A stretch of DNA of 64,000 nucleotides from Metabacillus niabensis (GCF_020524345.1 NZ_JAIVLH010000018.1:62001-126000); one strand, 5' to 3'; shown: positions 17,189-27,179, counted from the stretch's first letter. Notes: a model not told the origin generated them from the sequence alone. Translations and numbers: made by a program.

Positions 17189-18127
17189 TTAATAATTAAC
17201 CCATTTTTTTTGGCCAACCCATTGGAATATCGTGATTAAAAATACAATAAAGAATAAAATAACGGCCATTGCAGATGAATAACCAATATCCAAATTAACA
17301 AAAGCTGTGTCATACAAATGCCAAACTAGCATACTAGTTGAGTGTAAAGGACCACCTTTTGTTAAAACAGCAATTAAATCAAACACTTTAAAGGTTGAAA
17401 TGATTCCTGTAATTAGTAAGAAAAATGATGTTGGAGAGACCATCGGGAATGTTATATGACGAAATTTAACCCAGGAACTCGCCCCATCCATCTCTGCTGC
17501 TTCATATAATTCTAGAGGAATTGATTGAAGGCCGGCAATATAGATAATTAAGTTAAAGCCTACGGAAATCCATATTTGAATGATCATGACAGATAGTAAC
17601 GCAAAATTAGGATCCGCTATCCACAATGGAGGATTCTCAATTCCTAATGACATAAGCGTCTGATTTATCGGTCCTGAGGAAGGGTGAAATAAAACTTGCC
17701 AAACAACCGCAATCGCCACGACACTTGAAATGTAAGGCATGAAAAACGCAACTTTAAAGTAACTTTTCATGTAAACGCTTTTATCAATAACCACAGCTAA
17801 GAGTAAAGAAACAGCCATACAAATCGGCACTGTAAATAAGAAGATCCCGTTATTTAATAATGATTTCAGGAACACTTTATCTCCCATTAATTCTTTAAAG
17901 TTCTCAAAACCTACCCACTTCAGCTGATCAATACTTTGGATAAACTTCCAATCTGAGAAACTTAGTATAAATGTAGCGAAGATTGGTAGTAATACTAATA
18001 TAGAAACACCAATCAGCATTGGAGATACAAATAAAAAACCTGCCAGACTTTCGGTCTTTTCAGTTGATCCTTTTTTTCTCCTTGTTAGTACTTTTGAGGA
18101 TGTATTAATTTCTGCTTTCGAGTCCAT
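17189..18127 (-). CDS. Sugar ABC transporter permease (MalF/YesP type)
   Basis: 312 residues. A polar N-terminus with a KRRKKGS-like basic stretch is followed by six membrane segments. The EAA loop is LYEAAEMDGASSWVKFRHITFPMVSPT. It is first in the permease-permease-lipoprotein-GH88 order and has a GAGAGGTGAT ribosome site. It pairs with the 277-residue permease to form the membrane channel. A cre-like sequence at 17770-17783 lies inside the gene and may be chance. Confidence 0.93.
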   Translation of the reverse strand: MDSKAEINTSSKVLTRRKKGSTEKTESLAGFLFVSPMLIGVSILVLLPIFATFILSFSDWKFIQSIDQLKWVGFENFKELMGDKVFLKSLLNNGIFLFTVPICMAVSLLLAVVIDKSVYMKSYFKVAFFMPYISSVVAIAVVWQVLFHPSSGPINQTLMSLGIENPPLWIADPNFALLSVMIIQIWISVGFNLIIYIAGLQSIPLELYEAAEMDGASSWVKFRHITFPMVSPTSFFLLITGIISTFKVFDLIAVLTKGGPLHSTSMLVWHLYDTAFVNLDIGYSSAMAVILFFIVFLITIFQWVGQKKWVNY

Positions 18128-18256
18128 TAGGTATCACCTCTCTTTTAATATGTATTTATTATAGGAAAAACATCATTGCAAACCTTAACGGTATTTTGAT
18201 GAAAGTTACAACATTTTTTACTTCTTTGGGTTTGCCTATTTAGGAAACAACAAAAA

Positions 18257-18286
18257 ACACCCTAGACCATTAGGTTGATAGGGTGT
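18257..18286 (-). terminator. Terminator of the YesL-like gene
   Basis: Hairpin with arms ACACCCTA (18257-18264) and TAGGGTGT (18279-18286), extended by ACC/GGT pairing. On the minus strand it is followed by TTTTTTGTTG. It separates the YesL-like gene from the permease operon, whose promoter must lie in 18128-18256. Confidence 0.8.
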
Positions 18287-18312
18287 CTATAATAAAAATT
18301 CAGCTATTCTTT

Positions 18313-18936
18313 TCAAACATCCACACTAGGACTCATTTTTGGAAAGATCGAGTAAGAAAAGTACGTGAGTGCAAAAGCTATTCCACTACCTAAAAACAGA
18401 ACAGCTACACCAGGAAAAAGTAAACTAATGAACAGACCAGTTCCGACGGCGAGAACCATCATGAAAGTACGTAATGGAAAAGAGGTTCCTAATAGAATAG
18501 AAGACTTATAATAATGAAGGATTGAGCCTTCAAAATGTACATATACAGGAAATATATATAGGAAGATAACCAATAGGATCATAGACATAATCACAAAACA
18601 TGTTAAGAAAACAAAATGCAGTAATCCTTGCATTGCCTGAATCAATACTAAGTCAATATACATAAAAGCTAAGACAACTAATAATGTCCCCATAAGAATA
18701 TTTGCCTTTTTGAACTCTCGTTTATAGACATTCCAAAACGAAGAAAAGATTGAAATGTTATGTTCTCCCATCATCCATTTACGTATTATTGTGAATAAAG
18801 CTACCGTTGAAGGTGCTATTCCAAATAAAATAAGACCGGCTAATGTAAAGAACATCCATAATAGATTTATATAAGCAAGTTTACTAATCCAATCACAAAT
18901 TCTGTATATGCCTCCTGTCCAACCGGATGTTTCCAT
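18313..18936 (-). CDS. YesL-like DUF624 membrane protein
   Basis: 207 residues with about five hydrophobic helices, matching DUF624/YesL: GIYRICDWISKLAYINLLWMFFTLAGLILFG at the start and FALTYFSYSIFP at the end. Genes of this family almost always accompany YesMN-controlled sugar ABC transporters in bacilli; the biochemical role is not known. It stands between the GH59-like gene and the permeases and ends in its own terminator. Ribosome site GAGGAGGGG. Confidence 0.85.
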   Translation of the reverse strand: METSGWTGGIYRICDWISKLAYINLLWMFFTLAGLILFGIAPSTVALFTIIRKWMMGEHNISIFSSFWNVYKREFKKANILMGTLLVVLAFMYIDLVLIQAMQGLLHFVFLTCFVIMSMILLVIFLYIFPVYVHFEGSILHYYKSSILLGTSFPLRTFMMVLAVGTGLFISLLFPGVAVLFLGSGIAFALTYFSYSIFPKMSPSVDV

Positions 18937-19093
18937 TCTTTTCCCCTCCTCGTTGGTGCCATAATACCTTTATATTAAATTGTGTCCCCTTATTTGAGTA
19001 TCAATTTTTTTACTCATTTTCGTATTATTTTTACTTTTATGATTCGAACTTTTAGGTACAACAGCTTTCTTCACTTAAATCCCATACTAAGAA

Positions 19094-19118
19094 AACCCGG
19101 GCTTAACATAACCCAGGT
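19094..19118 (-). terminator. Possible terminator after the GH59-like gene
   Basis: Imperfect hairpin with ACC(C)GGG and CCC(A)GGT arms around AACAT, followed on the minus strand by TTTTCTTAG. It lies 85 bp past the GH59-like stop. The stem has mismatches. The rest of the 266-bp gap 18937-19202 shows nothing clear. Confidence 0.35.
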
Positions 19119-19202
19119 CTCAATAGTGATATCGTCCGTCAGCACCTTTATATATAATTGGGCACTTACTATGGAAAGCATGAACTTCTTAGCTATACAC
19201 GT

Positions 19203-22200
19203 TTATTTTTCAATTAACCCTTCAACTGCTTCAATGAGCATAAACCTTGATTCTGCTACTTGATCTATCGTAACCTGTGGATTTTTCAAAACTTTTTTTG
19301 CATTCATGAATGCTCTATGGAAAATTTTCCAGCTCTCCTTTGTATAGTTTTTCTGATCTTTATCTACATGGTCATCATATAACATCTGCAGTTTATCTTT
19401 ATTAACTTCAACTTTGTTTTTTCCAGTTATTACATCTATACCATCCAAAACAAATGTACCACCTTTTACAACTACTCTAGCTGTGTGCTTCTTATCTTTA
19501 AATCCTCTTATTTGATAGGATGTTTGTCTGTCTCCATTGGAGAAAATTCTAACATTTTCATCGATTAATTGATCATTTACATACACATCAATGACCGCAT
19601 CCGGAGTTGCTCCGAATAAATTGAAGCCTGAACCTTTAAAATCAAAGATCATACTGCTAGTTGAGCTCTCCACTTTTGGTGTACTGTAGATATTTACTCC
19701 TCGATAATCCATGTATGTTTCTTTCGGTTCATTATCTTTTAATGAAACCTTTAACGTATGCTCTTTTTCTTCAAGACCTCTTACAGAGTATCTTACACCT
19801 GTGCTCGAATCTACAGCAAAATTACCCATATCCACACCATCAAGTTCAAAATTATAAAGGCTCTTATCACCTGTTCCGGAGAGGTAATCAATTCCTGTTC
19901 CATAGAAATTGATTAGAAGATATGGATCATCATTAAAATTCGCCCAAGCATTTGTATTATTTGATCCCCAGGTATTATTTTTTCTAAACGCATATACGGT
20001 ATTCTCTTCATTACCAATAAGTGATTCATCAGATATTTTCACCATATCATTTGGTGTTAATTTTTGGACAGACAAGACTGGATCGTTTGTTTCAATTTCG
20101 ACCTTACTAAAGCTAAGATACTTTTCTTTTGCTACTACTTTAAGGGTATGTTCTCTATCTTCAAGTATTTCCGAAGACCACACTTGCTGATGAATTTCAC
20201 TATTATTTACATAATTAGCTTCACCGACTAATTTTCCATCCAAATAAATATCAGCTGTTCCATTTGAAGGATTTGTTATACCATATAACCTAACTTCTGT
20301 CCCCTTAAATGTAATTTCCAGAGAACCATCTGAGGTCCATGCATTCGAATTGTTGGAAGACCAATTGCCGGAATAGTAAACTTTATTCAATGTGCCTTTC
20401 TCTGTTGTTGAATCACCATGTCCTACTGTCACACCGTTCCAAACAGGAATATCAGTTGCTGCTGTCATCAGCGTACGGTTAAAGTGCGCATAACCCGCTT
20501 GTGTATAACTCCATTTCCCAACATACCCGATTGGATTTAATTTATCCTTATTGTTTAAAGCTTCTTCTTCCGTTTCAAATTTTTTCCCTTGTGCACTGTC
20601 TACCTTTTCAGACTCATAAGTGTATCCCTTGATAGGATCTATTCGCAAATTATCAATAAGAGTTTCATAGTATCCAGAACCTAAAACGACTCTGCCTGCC
20701 ATTACAGTTGAATCTTCATCTGTATATGCAGCAATTTTCTTTCCATCTAGGTAAAGAGTAAATACATTTTCTTTTGCTTCAAACCCTAAATTATGCCAAA
20801 CTTTGTTATTGAATTTATCAATCTTTCCGCTTTCAACAACTTTGCCTAGTTTAAGGATCTCATATTTTCCATCACTATATATACGGGCATTGTACGGTGC
20901 ATAAGAATCTGACCCGCCTGCTTTCACTTGACGTACGCCAATTAAAGCATAGTTACTTCTGCCCTCTGCTTCCGGTGTATGTGTGTCCAATAAAAAGTCG
21001 TAAGAAGCTTTGTAATTGACCCAGCGGTGATCACCTATTGTCGTATGTGGATTACTGTTAGAGGCTGATCCATCTGTCCCACCCCAAACTGCCCAATCCG
21101 CTCCGATAATGTCAGGAGTCATTTTTTGCTGCAGCATATTACCATGTGCTTTTGCATCAGGTATTTTAAGATCTGTCCGTTTTGAACTTCCACTTGTGAC
21201 TGGTTTCGTTGCTTTATTGACAACCTCAAATGCCCCAATTTGGTCGGTTGTATACCGCGGAGTACCTCCCCGTCGCTCAACATAATCTCTACCCTTTTTA
21301 TCAACCGGATATTGTCTATATTCAAAATCATCCTTATATGGTAATGATAAAATCTTGTCTTTTGAGATATCGACAGGCTGTGACTCATATTCAAAATTTT
21401 TCACTTTTGACTCCTTATCTAATGTAGATATCGTCACAATTGAATATGGTTTTACTTCAATCTCATATTCACCATTTTGAGGTGTAATTACATTAATATT
21501 TTTAAACCAATTTGAATCATATGATTCACCTTTATCTGGCCCACGTGTTTCCCATACATAGATTGGTGCATTTTCTTTGCCGCTTAAATTTTCCGTTTTA
21601 ATTTTATAGTTCCGGGTTTCCTTTGTATTATTTGCAAAAACAGTCGTATAATCGTCTGTTTGCGGGTCTTTTAACGTAAGGTAGTTATGAGTACTCGTGT
21701 CAACATCAACACCACCATCAAAGAAGTTCCCATCACTATATGTTGCGTCTTTTACGTACATCCAGCGCTCGTTTTCAGGTGTTGAATGATCATCATATCC
21801 AACAAAGTTCATGACATGGCGCACTCCTTGTACCCCACCGTCAACTTCATAAAAACCTGACCATGGATCATAGGCACTAATTAAGTGCTTCGGATTATAC
21901 GCTGACCCTTCATAAAAGGCTGCAACAGACGGCTGGAAATCAAAAGAAACAGCATTTAGTGGATTATTTTGTGCACCTGTCCATGAATACACAGAAATAA
22001 TCCGTGATGTTACATCAATAATTCCCGCTTTCCCACCAAGTCCATTGTAATTCGGCTCCATATTTTCACGATAACGTGCGTTGATCATTGGAGCAATTCC
22101 TTCAGAAACCCAGATTTCTTTTGGCTTCTTACCTTCATCAATTAATTTGTTTTGTAACTCAGTTAGCTCATTTGAACCAGTCAGCCCATAGTGGGAACTA

Positions 22201-22991
22201 ATGACATCAATTTCATCTATTAAATCTGAATGATCAAGAAGAGTGCGACTAATCGTCTTTGTATCACGATACCCGTCTGCAGCAACAAGTTTAATATCTT
22301 TATAGTCAGTCTCATAGTTCGGCTCTTCTTTTATTTTTGTCGTAAAATATTTAAGCCAGTCAACTTCATTTCTACCATTATTTTGTGCTCTTTCATTTTG
22401 TGAGATTCCTATATAATCCAATTTAAATCCATATTCATGAAACACTGCATCTATTGTCTTTTTGTACCATTGGTATCGGTTTTCATATTCTTTTTCTGCT
22501 GCACCATTCCAAGTAAATCTAGGTTCACCCCAACGTAAAATTTCCGTTGTAATATCAGGGTTAATTGATTTTGCATCAGCTGCAAACTGGAATCCTGCTC
22601 CTCTTAAAACGTTTGCAGGTTCATCTGCATAGCGCATTGTTGCAGGTTCAGTTCCTGAGGAAGAATTCACATCCCCACCTAACTCCACCTTTACATGTGA
22701 TAAACCTGCACCTGTATCCTTATTAAATAAAAGATTCATCATTTCCCAATACTTTTTTGGATGCTCTTCTTTATAATCCAGCATTAAACGTGATGTATTA
22801 TTAGCCGTTACTGTTCCAAACCCTTTAAATCTGTTATATTCATCTACATTGTTTCCATCGATTGTGATTGTTTTTGTGGTTACTTCTGCTTTGGATTCAC
22901 TCGGATTTATAGAAATGATAGATCCTATTAGCATAGAAGCAATCGTTAAAGTACCGACTGCTTTTTTTAGTTTTATTCTTTTCCTGGCCAT
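19203..22991 (-). CDS. Secreted GH59-like glycoside hydrolase with repeated beta-sandwich modules and a FIVAR tail
   Basis: 1262 residues. A Sec signal peptide ends near residue 35 (ESKAEV). Residues about 40-515 resemble GH59 (galactocerebrosidase-type, clan GH-A): FKGFGTVTANNTSRLML, LSHVKVELGGD, GTEPATMRY, with probable acid/base Glu200 (ISQNE) and nucleophile Glu297 (IWVSEG). A concanavalin-like module follows (about 555-790, matching the LIGVRQV...YNARIY and GKIDKFNNKVWHNLGFEAKEN stretches). Three related beta-sandwich modules come next (about 855-970, 985-1100, 1105-1190), each with a GT/GS-x-x-LYG-like strand and a closing EHTLKV or KHTARV strand. The last 70 residues look like a FIVAR domain. 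No sortase motif is seen. It is the only clearly secreted enzyme of the island. Confidence 0.82.
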   Translation of the reverse strand: MARKRIKLKKAVGTLTIASMLIGSIISINPSESKAEVTTKTITIDGNNVDEYNRFKGFGTVTANNTSRLMLDYKEEHPKKYWEMMNLLFNKDTGAGLSHVKVELGGDVNSSSGTEPATMRYADEPANVLRGAGFQFAADAKSINPDITTEILRWGEPRFTWNGAAEKEYENRYQWYKKTIDAVFHEYGFKLDYIGISQNERAQNNGRNEVDWLKYFTTKIKEEPNYETDYKDIKLVAADGYRDTKTISRTLLDHSDLIDEIDVISSHYGLTGSNELTELQNKLIDEGKKPKEIWVSEGIAPMINARYRENMEPNYNGLGGKAGIIDVTSRIISVYSWTGAQNNPLNAVSFDFQPSVAAFYEGSAYNPKHLISAYDPWSGFYEVDGGVQGVRHVMNFVGYDDHSTPENERWMYVKDATYSDGNFFDGGVDVDTSTHNYLTLKDPQTDDYTTVFANNTKETRNYKIKTENLSGKENAPIYVWETRGPDKGESYDSNWFKNINVITPQNGEYEIEVKPYSIVTISTLDKESKVKNFEYESQPVDISKDKILSLPYKDDFEYRQYPVDKKGRDYVERRGGTPRYTTDQIGAFEVVNKATKPVTSGSSKRTDLKIPDAKAHGNMLQQKMTPDIIGADWAVWGGTDGSASNSNPHTTIGDHRWVNYKASYDFLLDTHTPEAEGRSNYALIGVRQVKAGGSDSYAPYNARIYSDGKYEILKLGKVVESGKIDKFNNKVWHNLGFEAKENVFTLYLDGKKIAAYTDEDSTVMAGRVVLGSGYYETLIDNLRIDPIKGYTYESEKVDSAQGKKFETEEEALNNKDKLNPIGYVGKWSYTQAGYAHFNRTLMTAATDIPVWNGVTVGHGDSTTEKGTLNKVYYSGNWSSNNSNAWTSDGSLEITFKGTEVRLYGITNPSNGTADIYLDGKLVGEANYVNNSEIHQQVWSSEILEDREHTLKVVAKEKYLSFSKVEIETNDPVLSVQKLTPNDMVKISDESLIGNEENTVYAFRKNNTWGSNNTNAWANFNDDPYLLINFYGTGIDYLSGTGDKSLYNFELDGVDMGNFAVDSSTGVRYSVRGLEEKEHTLKVSLKDNEPKETYMDYRGVNIYSTPKVESSTSSMIFDFKGSGFNLFGATPDAVIDVYVNDQLIDENVRIFSNGDRQTSYQIRGFKDKKHTARVVVKGGTFVLDGIDVITGKNKVEVNKDKLQMLYDDHVDKDQKNYTKESWKIFHRAFMNAKKVLKNPQVTIDQVAESRFMLIEAVEGLIEK

Positions 22992-23496
22992 TTTTTATCA
23001 TCTTTCCTTTCTGCATGTTAAAAAGTAAAAACAATAAGTTTACTTTTTTACACATTTACTAATCTTGCAAATCAAAATCACATGATGATAAGTGAAATAT
23101 TGACATTTCAACCCCTGCTCTGTTTTATAGACTTACCTCCATTCTTTTCCTTATTAGTACAAATTTCCTCACCCCCTTTAAGAACATACTTTAGAATTGG
23201 TCAACGAATATTTGAAAGTTACATATCAAGCTATCTATTGGAATAAGTATTATGAAGTTAATGCTTGTTAAAAACGTATATTGTTTGGGGAAGTTTCTTT
23301 CTAGTAGCAAATTTAGGTAGAAGTAAAGAATATTATGCTAACAGGTCATTTGGGTCGGTTTTTTGATAGCGTTTACATTATTCCACATTAACTTTCATTT
23401 TCGATACAATTATATTGACTGTTATTGATGTTTTTTTTACTTTTTTACCTTCATAATCTACTTCAGCGAAGATATATTGTATTTCAACAAAAAATA
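22992..23496. other. Long intergenic region upstream of the GH59-like gene
   Basis: About 505 bp of AT-rich DNA with no convincing coding frame. It contains one strong cre-type sequence (23364-23377) and must hold the promoter of the GH59-like gene. A long 5' leader is possible, but I could not place a promoter with confidence. Confidence 0.5.
23364..23377 (+). promoter_or_regulatory. cre (CcpA) site upstream of the GH59-like gene
   Basis: TGATAGCGTTTACA matches 13 of 14 positions of the cre consensus. It is about 370 bp from the GH59-like start, suggesting that transcription begins near here and leaves a long leader. Confidence 0.6.
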
Positions 23497-23531
23497 AAAA
23501 ACCACTGTAATTCTCACTTACAGTGGTTTTT
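23497..23531 (-). terminator. Bidirectional-looking terminator after rsbP
   Basis: A 14-bp perfect inverted repeat (arms 23497-23510 and 23518-23531, AAAAACCACTGTAA) with a 7-base loop, flanked by A and T runs. It lies 137 bp beyond the rsbP stop. Confidence 0.85.
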
Positions 23532-23667
23532 CCTTCTAAACCTATATATATTTTATCAATTTTAATTTCTTATCTAACTAGTTACTTAGGAATGATTTTG
23601 CCCCATCTGTAGCGAGTTCTCCACACTTAAAATGTCATAAACATATTCCTTTTTTCGCATGATGTTT

Positions 23668-24876
23668 TTACAATAAATCTATTAATAAAAAACATTGATC
23701 ATCACTTTCATGATAAGCAAATTCTGTGCTATCTATAGACTGAATAATTTTCTTTTTTAAACTTACCAGGGGAATATTTAGATTGTTCAAGAGCAAAGGT
23801 TTTAAATGATTAAATCCAAAGGGATCTGTTACACCATCTGTATAGAGTAGCAATCTACTTCCTTTTTCATATGGAAGTGTTGTTGTTTTAAATTCTATTC
23901 CCTCGAAAGTTCCGATAGGAGGATAAGATGACTGGAGTTCTTTTATTCCTGTTGTATCTTGTAAAAATGCGGGTGGGTGACCGCCATTGATAAAGTCAAT
24001 CTTCTGTGCTGCTGTATCTATCAATAGATAAATGACTGTACAATAATACATTGATTGTTCACTATTTTGAAAGAGATTGTGTAGATATTGATCCAATTCT
24101 TTCACAACCGTTTGGGGATTTCCATCTTTTAGGATCAATCTTTGAAACAATGACTGGAGTGACATGGTAATTAATGCTGATGAAATACCGTGCCCCATGA
24201 CATCCAGAATAATCACTCCATACCGGTATTTATCAATTTGATAAATACCATAAATATCTCCAGATAATTCATGTGATGCTTTATAATGAGATTCTATATG
24301 TATACATTCATTAAAAATTCGATCTGGTAATGCTGTTTCTTGTATTTTTCTGGCAAGCTCCAATTCTCTTTTCGTTTCAATTTTAAATTTTTGATTTTGC
24401 TCATATAATTCCAGTAATTCTTGTTGTTTTTCTTCCACTGTTTTTAACGCAGTTTTTAATTCAGAAACTGCTTTCTGTTTATCCAAGAGAGTTTTTTCTA
24501 ATTCTTTTTTTGTATTAAGTAGGACATTTTCATATTCATCTCTTATTTTTATAGGAATAAGTATACAATCTATTACATTTTGGTAATTGTGTACCCTTTT
24601 ATTAGCATTTATAAGGACAGGAATTTCTTTCCCATTTTTTGCTTCTAAAGAGATATACAATTCCTCTACTCTTTTTCCAATTTGAACAAGTGGCATGAAA
24701 TAAAGTTCGTAAAACACACGAGCCGACTTAGGTAAAATAGCATGTATATGCTGTCCTATTATCACATCAGAAGAAAGATCGAGTAACTCACATAGAGTTT
24801 GATTAACTGATCGAATTACGCTATCTTCAGATAATGATAGAAATCCACCTGGTGCGCAGTTCAACTGTTCATCCAT
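23668..24876 (-). CDS. rsbP: RsbP-like PAS-PP2C phosphatase (energy-stress sigma-B activator)
   Basis: 402 residues, almost the length of Bacillus subtilis RsbP. An N-terminal PAS domain (about 10-105, GGFLSLSEDSVIRSVNQTLCELL) and a coiled coil (about 115-180) lead to a PP2C/SpoIIE-type phosphatase domain (about 190-400) with SGDIYG, ILDVMGHGISSALI and LYTDGVTDP metal-binding motifs. RsbP dephosphorylates RsbV and so releases sigma-B under energy stress. The start is ATG 24876, with AAGGAGAA just upstream; an in-frame ATG at 24924 would overlap the rsbQ gene and lacks a site. The preceding gene encodes RsbQ, which is required for RsbP activity. Confidence 0.9.
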   Translation of the reverse strand: MDEQLNCAPGGFLSLSEDSVIRSVNQTLCELLDLSSDVIIGQHIHAILPKSARVFYELYFMPLVQIGKRVEELYISLEAKNGKEIPVLINANKRVHNYQNVIDCILIPIKIRDEYENVLLNTKKELEKTLLDKQKAVSELKTALKTVEEKQQELLELYEQNQKFKIETKRELELARKIQETALPDRIFNECIHIESHYKASHELSGDIYGIYQIDKYRYGVIILDVMGHGISSALITMSLQSLFQRLILKDGNPQTVVKELDQYLHNLFQNSEQSMYYCTVIYLLIDTAAQKIDFINGGHPPAFLQDTTGIKELQSSYPPIGTFEGIEFKTTTLPYEKGSRLLLYTDGVTDPFGFNHLKPLLLNNLNIPLVSLKKKIIQSIDSTEFAYHESDDQCFLLIDLL

Positions 24877-24892
24877 TCTTTTCTCCTTAATG

Positions 24893-25714
24893 TTAGTTAG
24901 TATCAGTAACAGAAAACTCCTCAAGATATTGATGAATGACTTGTATCGTTTCTTCAGGATGACTCATATGTGGACAATGACCGGTTGCAATTAACCGCTT
25001 CAATTCACTATTTGGTAGTTGATGTAAAAGGTATTCTCCGACCTCATCTGGTGCAATGATATCATTTGAACATTGCATAATTAAGGAAGGAACAGTTACT
25101 TTAAATAAGTCTCCCCGATTATCGGAAAAAAAGGTAGCTTCAGCAAATTGGCGGGCAATGACCGGATCTGTAGAGCAAAAACGGTTTTCAAGATCCTTTG
25201 ACAGTGAATGCCTATTCGGATCATTTACAAGGGTTGAAGCAAACATATTTGCCCATCCTATATAGTTTTTTTCCATCATATCCAGCAACCCCAACAAATC
25301 GTTCTTTTCAAAACCTCCGTAATAAGATGGAGGATCGTTAAGATAGCATGGAGACGGTCCGATCATAATAAGGGTAGAAAAGTAGGCAGGTTTTTTAATT
25401 GATGCCAACATTCCAATCATACTACTAACAGAATGACCAACAAAAATAGTTTTTTCCAAATCTAAAGCAGAACAAATATCCAGTAAATCCTGAACGTATC
25501 CTGATAATGTATGATATTTTTCCGGGTCATATGACTCTATATCAGAATTTCCTATTCCTACATAATCAAATAAAATCACTTTATAATCGTCCAAAAAAGC
25601 ATTCTTAACATCTTGCCAGACTGTCTGATCACACCCAAAGCCAGGCGCAAAAATGATTGTTTTTTCACCTGAACCTTCTATTTTCACATTGTTACGTTTT
25701 ATGACATGACTCAT
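24893..25714 (-). CDS. rsbQ: RsbQ-like alpha/beta hydrolase
   Basis: 273 residues. Alpha/beta-hydrolase fold with oxyanion region [12 protein letters not shown], nucleophile elbow GHSVSS (Ser95), acid Asp218 (CSNDIIAP) and His246 ([13 protein letters not shown]). These lie one position from Ser96, Asp219 and His247 of B. subtilis RsbQ, and IGMLASI is also shared. RsbQ activates RsbP in the energy-stress branch of sigma-B control, by hydrolysing an unidentified small hydrophobic compound; it is related to plant D14/KAI2 receptors. Ribosome site AAGGGGGGG. Confidence 0.92.
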   Translation of the reverse strand: MSHVIKRNNVKIEGSGEKTIIFAPGFGCDQTVWQDVKNAFLDDYKVILFDYVGIGNSDIESYDPEKYHTLSGYVQDLLDICSALDLEKTIFVGHSVSSMIGMLASIKKPAYFSTLIMIGPSPCYLNDPPSYYGGFEKNDLLGLLDMMEKNYIGWANMFASTLVNDPNRHSLSKDLENRFCSTDPVIARQFAEATFFSDNRGDLFKVTVPSLIMQCSNDIIAPDEVGEYLLHQLPNSELKRLIATGHCPHMSHPEETIQVIHQYLEEFSVTDTN

Positions 25715-25833
25715 AAGATCCCCCCCTTAAATGATACCTTTTATTATCTTAACATTCTTTTTCTTCGTAGGGCTTCAATATTATTAGAAAAATGAATAAA
25801 ATCATATAGTAATAAGTTATAGTTAAATACAAA

Positions 25834-25866
25834 AAACTGATGATACATTTTAAGTATCATCAGTTT
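25834..25866 (-). terminator. Terminator of the rhaM-MFS operon
   Basis: Perfect 13-bp arms AAACTGATGATAC (25834-25846) and their complement (25854-25866), followed on the minus strand by a T-rich stretch. It starts 8 bp past the transporter stop. Confidence 0.85.
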
Positions 25867-25873
25867 ATAGATG

Positions 25874-27151
25874 TTAAGCACTATAACGTTCTTGTTCAAT
25901 TTGTTTTAGAGACTTCCCTCTTGTTTCAGGAGCCATTACAAAACCGATTATAGCTGCAATTATTAGGAATCCAATCATAATTAAGCCTGATATTTTAAAC
26001 CCTAGAACCGTTATCATTGTTGGCACGATAAGCGAAATAAGTCCTACCGCTACGCGAGCAATACAGAATAAGAAGCCTTGTGCTTTTGCACGATATTTTG
26101 TATGGAATAGTTCGCTTGCCCATAATCCATAAAATGCCTGGGCTCCAAATCCTGCTGCAATCCCCCATAGGATAACAAATAGGAATAACTCAGTAAGACC
26201 CATTGATCCTAATGAAAGAACAGCCCATGCCACTATTCCCATTACTGCTCCTACAGTATATAGAATTTTCCTGCTAACTTTGTCACCTAACTTAATAAAC
26301 ACAAAGTAAGTAGATGCGACTGTTAATATCCATAAAAATGCTTGTAATAGATTGGCCTGGGCTGAGGAAAGTCCGCCTACTGTTTCATAGATATATGGCA
26401 TGAAATAGCCCATTACCCCTGCAACTAAATTCCAGAAAACATAAATTCCCAGCAGTAAAATAATTGCCTGGCGGTTTGCTTTTACTGTAAAAAGTTCCTT
26501 GATTGGATTTTCTGCTACTTGCCCTGTTGCTTTTAACTTTGCCTTTAATTTCTCTTCTTTTTTCTTCTCTTCTTCCCAAATGGTCGATTCATTGATTTGC
26601 TGTTGTAAAATCCAAGTAACTAAAGCGATTACAAATAATTGAGCAAAGATAATTCTGCTTCCTAAAAGACCTAGTGGCGCAAGTGCTACAGATAATAGTA
26701 ATGATACTGCAGGGCCAATTGACCATGCTAATTGTCCAAAACCTACCCTGGCAGCACGTTCATTATCTGGAGCCTCTTCAGCAATATATGTCCATGCAGC
26801 CGGAATTGCAGCACCTACAGCAATACCTGTAATAACATAACCAATTAATAACATTGGAAAGTTAAAAGAAAATGTAATCAATAGAACACCAAGCATATAT
26901 AATAGTAGATCATATTTGTAAATTAATTTCCGACCATATTTATCTACCAATATCCCTCCAGCTAATGCCCCAATGGCTGCTCCAAAGCCATTTGCACTTA
27001 AAGCTCCAAGTAATCCTAATTTAAAGTCATCTAAATTTAAATATTCCATCCAAAGTGTAAGACCACCAGCTCCCGCAACGATTGAACCGGCTTCTAAATA
27101 GTTCGACATTGCTACAGTGATTGTAGACTTCATTCCTTTTTTTCCAGCCAT
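25874..27151 (-). CDS. MFS sugar porter, candidate L-rhamnose transporter
   Basis: About 425 residues with 12 predicted membrane segments. Family marks are the loop-2 motif GGILVDKYGRKLIYK and the C-terminal PETRGKSLKQIE signature of MFS sugar porters. The start is ATG 27151, because AAAGGAG lies seven bases upstream; ATG 27157 is too close. It lies 28 bp after rhaM in the same operon, and no rhamnose ABC permeases occur in the window, so uptake of L-rhamnose is the best guess. The specificity rests on context only. Confidence 0.85.
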   Translation of the reverse strand: MAGKKGMKSTITVAMSNYLEAGSIVAGAGGLTLWMEYLNLDDFKLGLLGALSANGFGAAIGALAGGILVDKYGRKLIYKYDLLLYMLGVLLITFSFNFPMLLIGYVITGIAVGAAIPAAWTYIAEEAPDNERAARVGFGQLAWSIGPAVSLLLSVALAPLGLLGSRIIFAQLFVIALVTWILQQQINESTIWEEEKKKEEKLKAKLKATGQVAENPIKELFTVKANRQAIILLLGIYVFWNLVAGVMGYFMPYIYETVGGLSSAQANLLQAFLWILTVASTYFVFIKLGDKVSRKILYTVGAVMGIVAWAVLSLGSMGLTELFLFVILWGIAAGFGAQAFYGLWASELFHTKYRAKAQGFLFCIARVAVGLISLIVPTMITVLGFKISGLIMIGFLIIAAIIGFVMAPETRGKSLKQIEQERYSA

Positions 27152-27179
27152 GTGCATACTCCTTTCAACCTAATGTGTT

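Noticed and set aside
17770-17783. cre site (TGTAAACGCTTTTA)
   Set aside because: A 13 of 14 match but well inside a permease coding region, so probably chance; kept only as a note in that gene.
18982-19263. Plus-strand gene downstream of the YesL-like start region
   Set aside because: No ribosome site, and it runs antisense into the GH59-like gene; composition is AT-driven.
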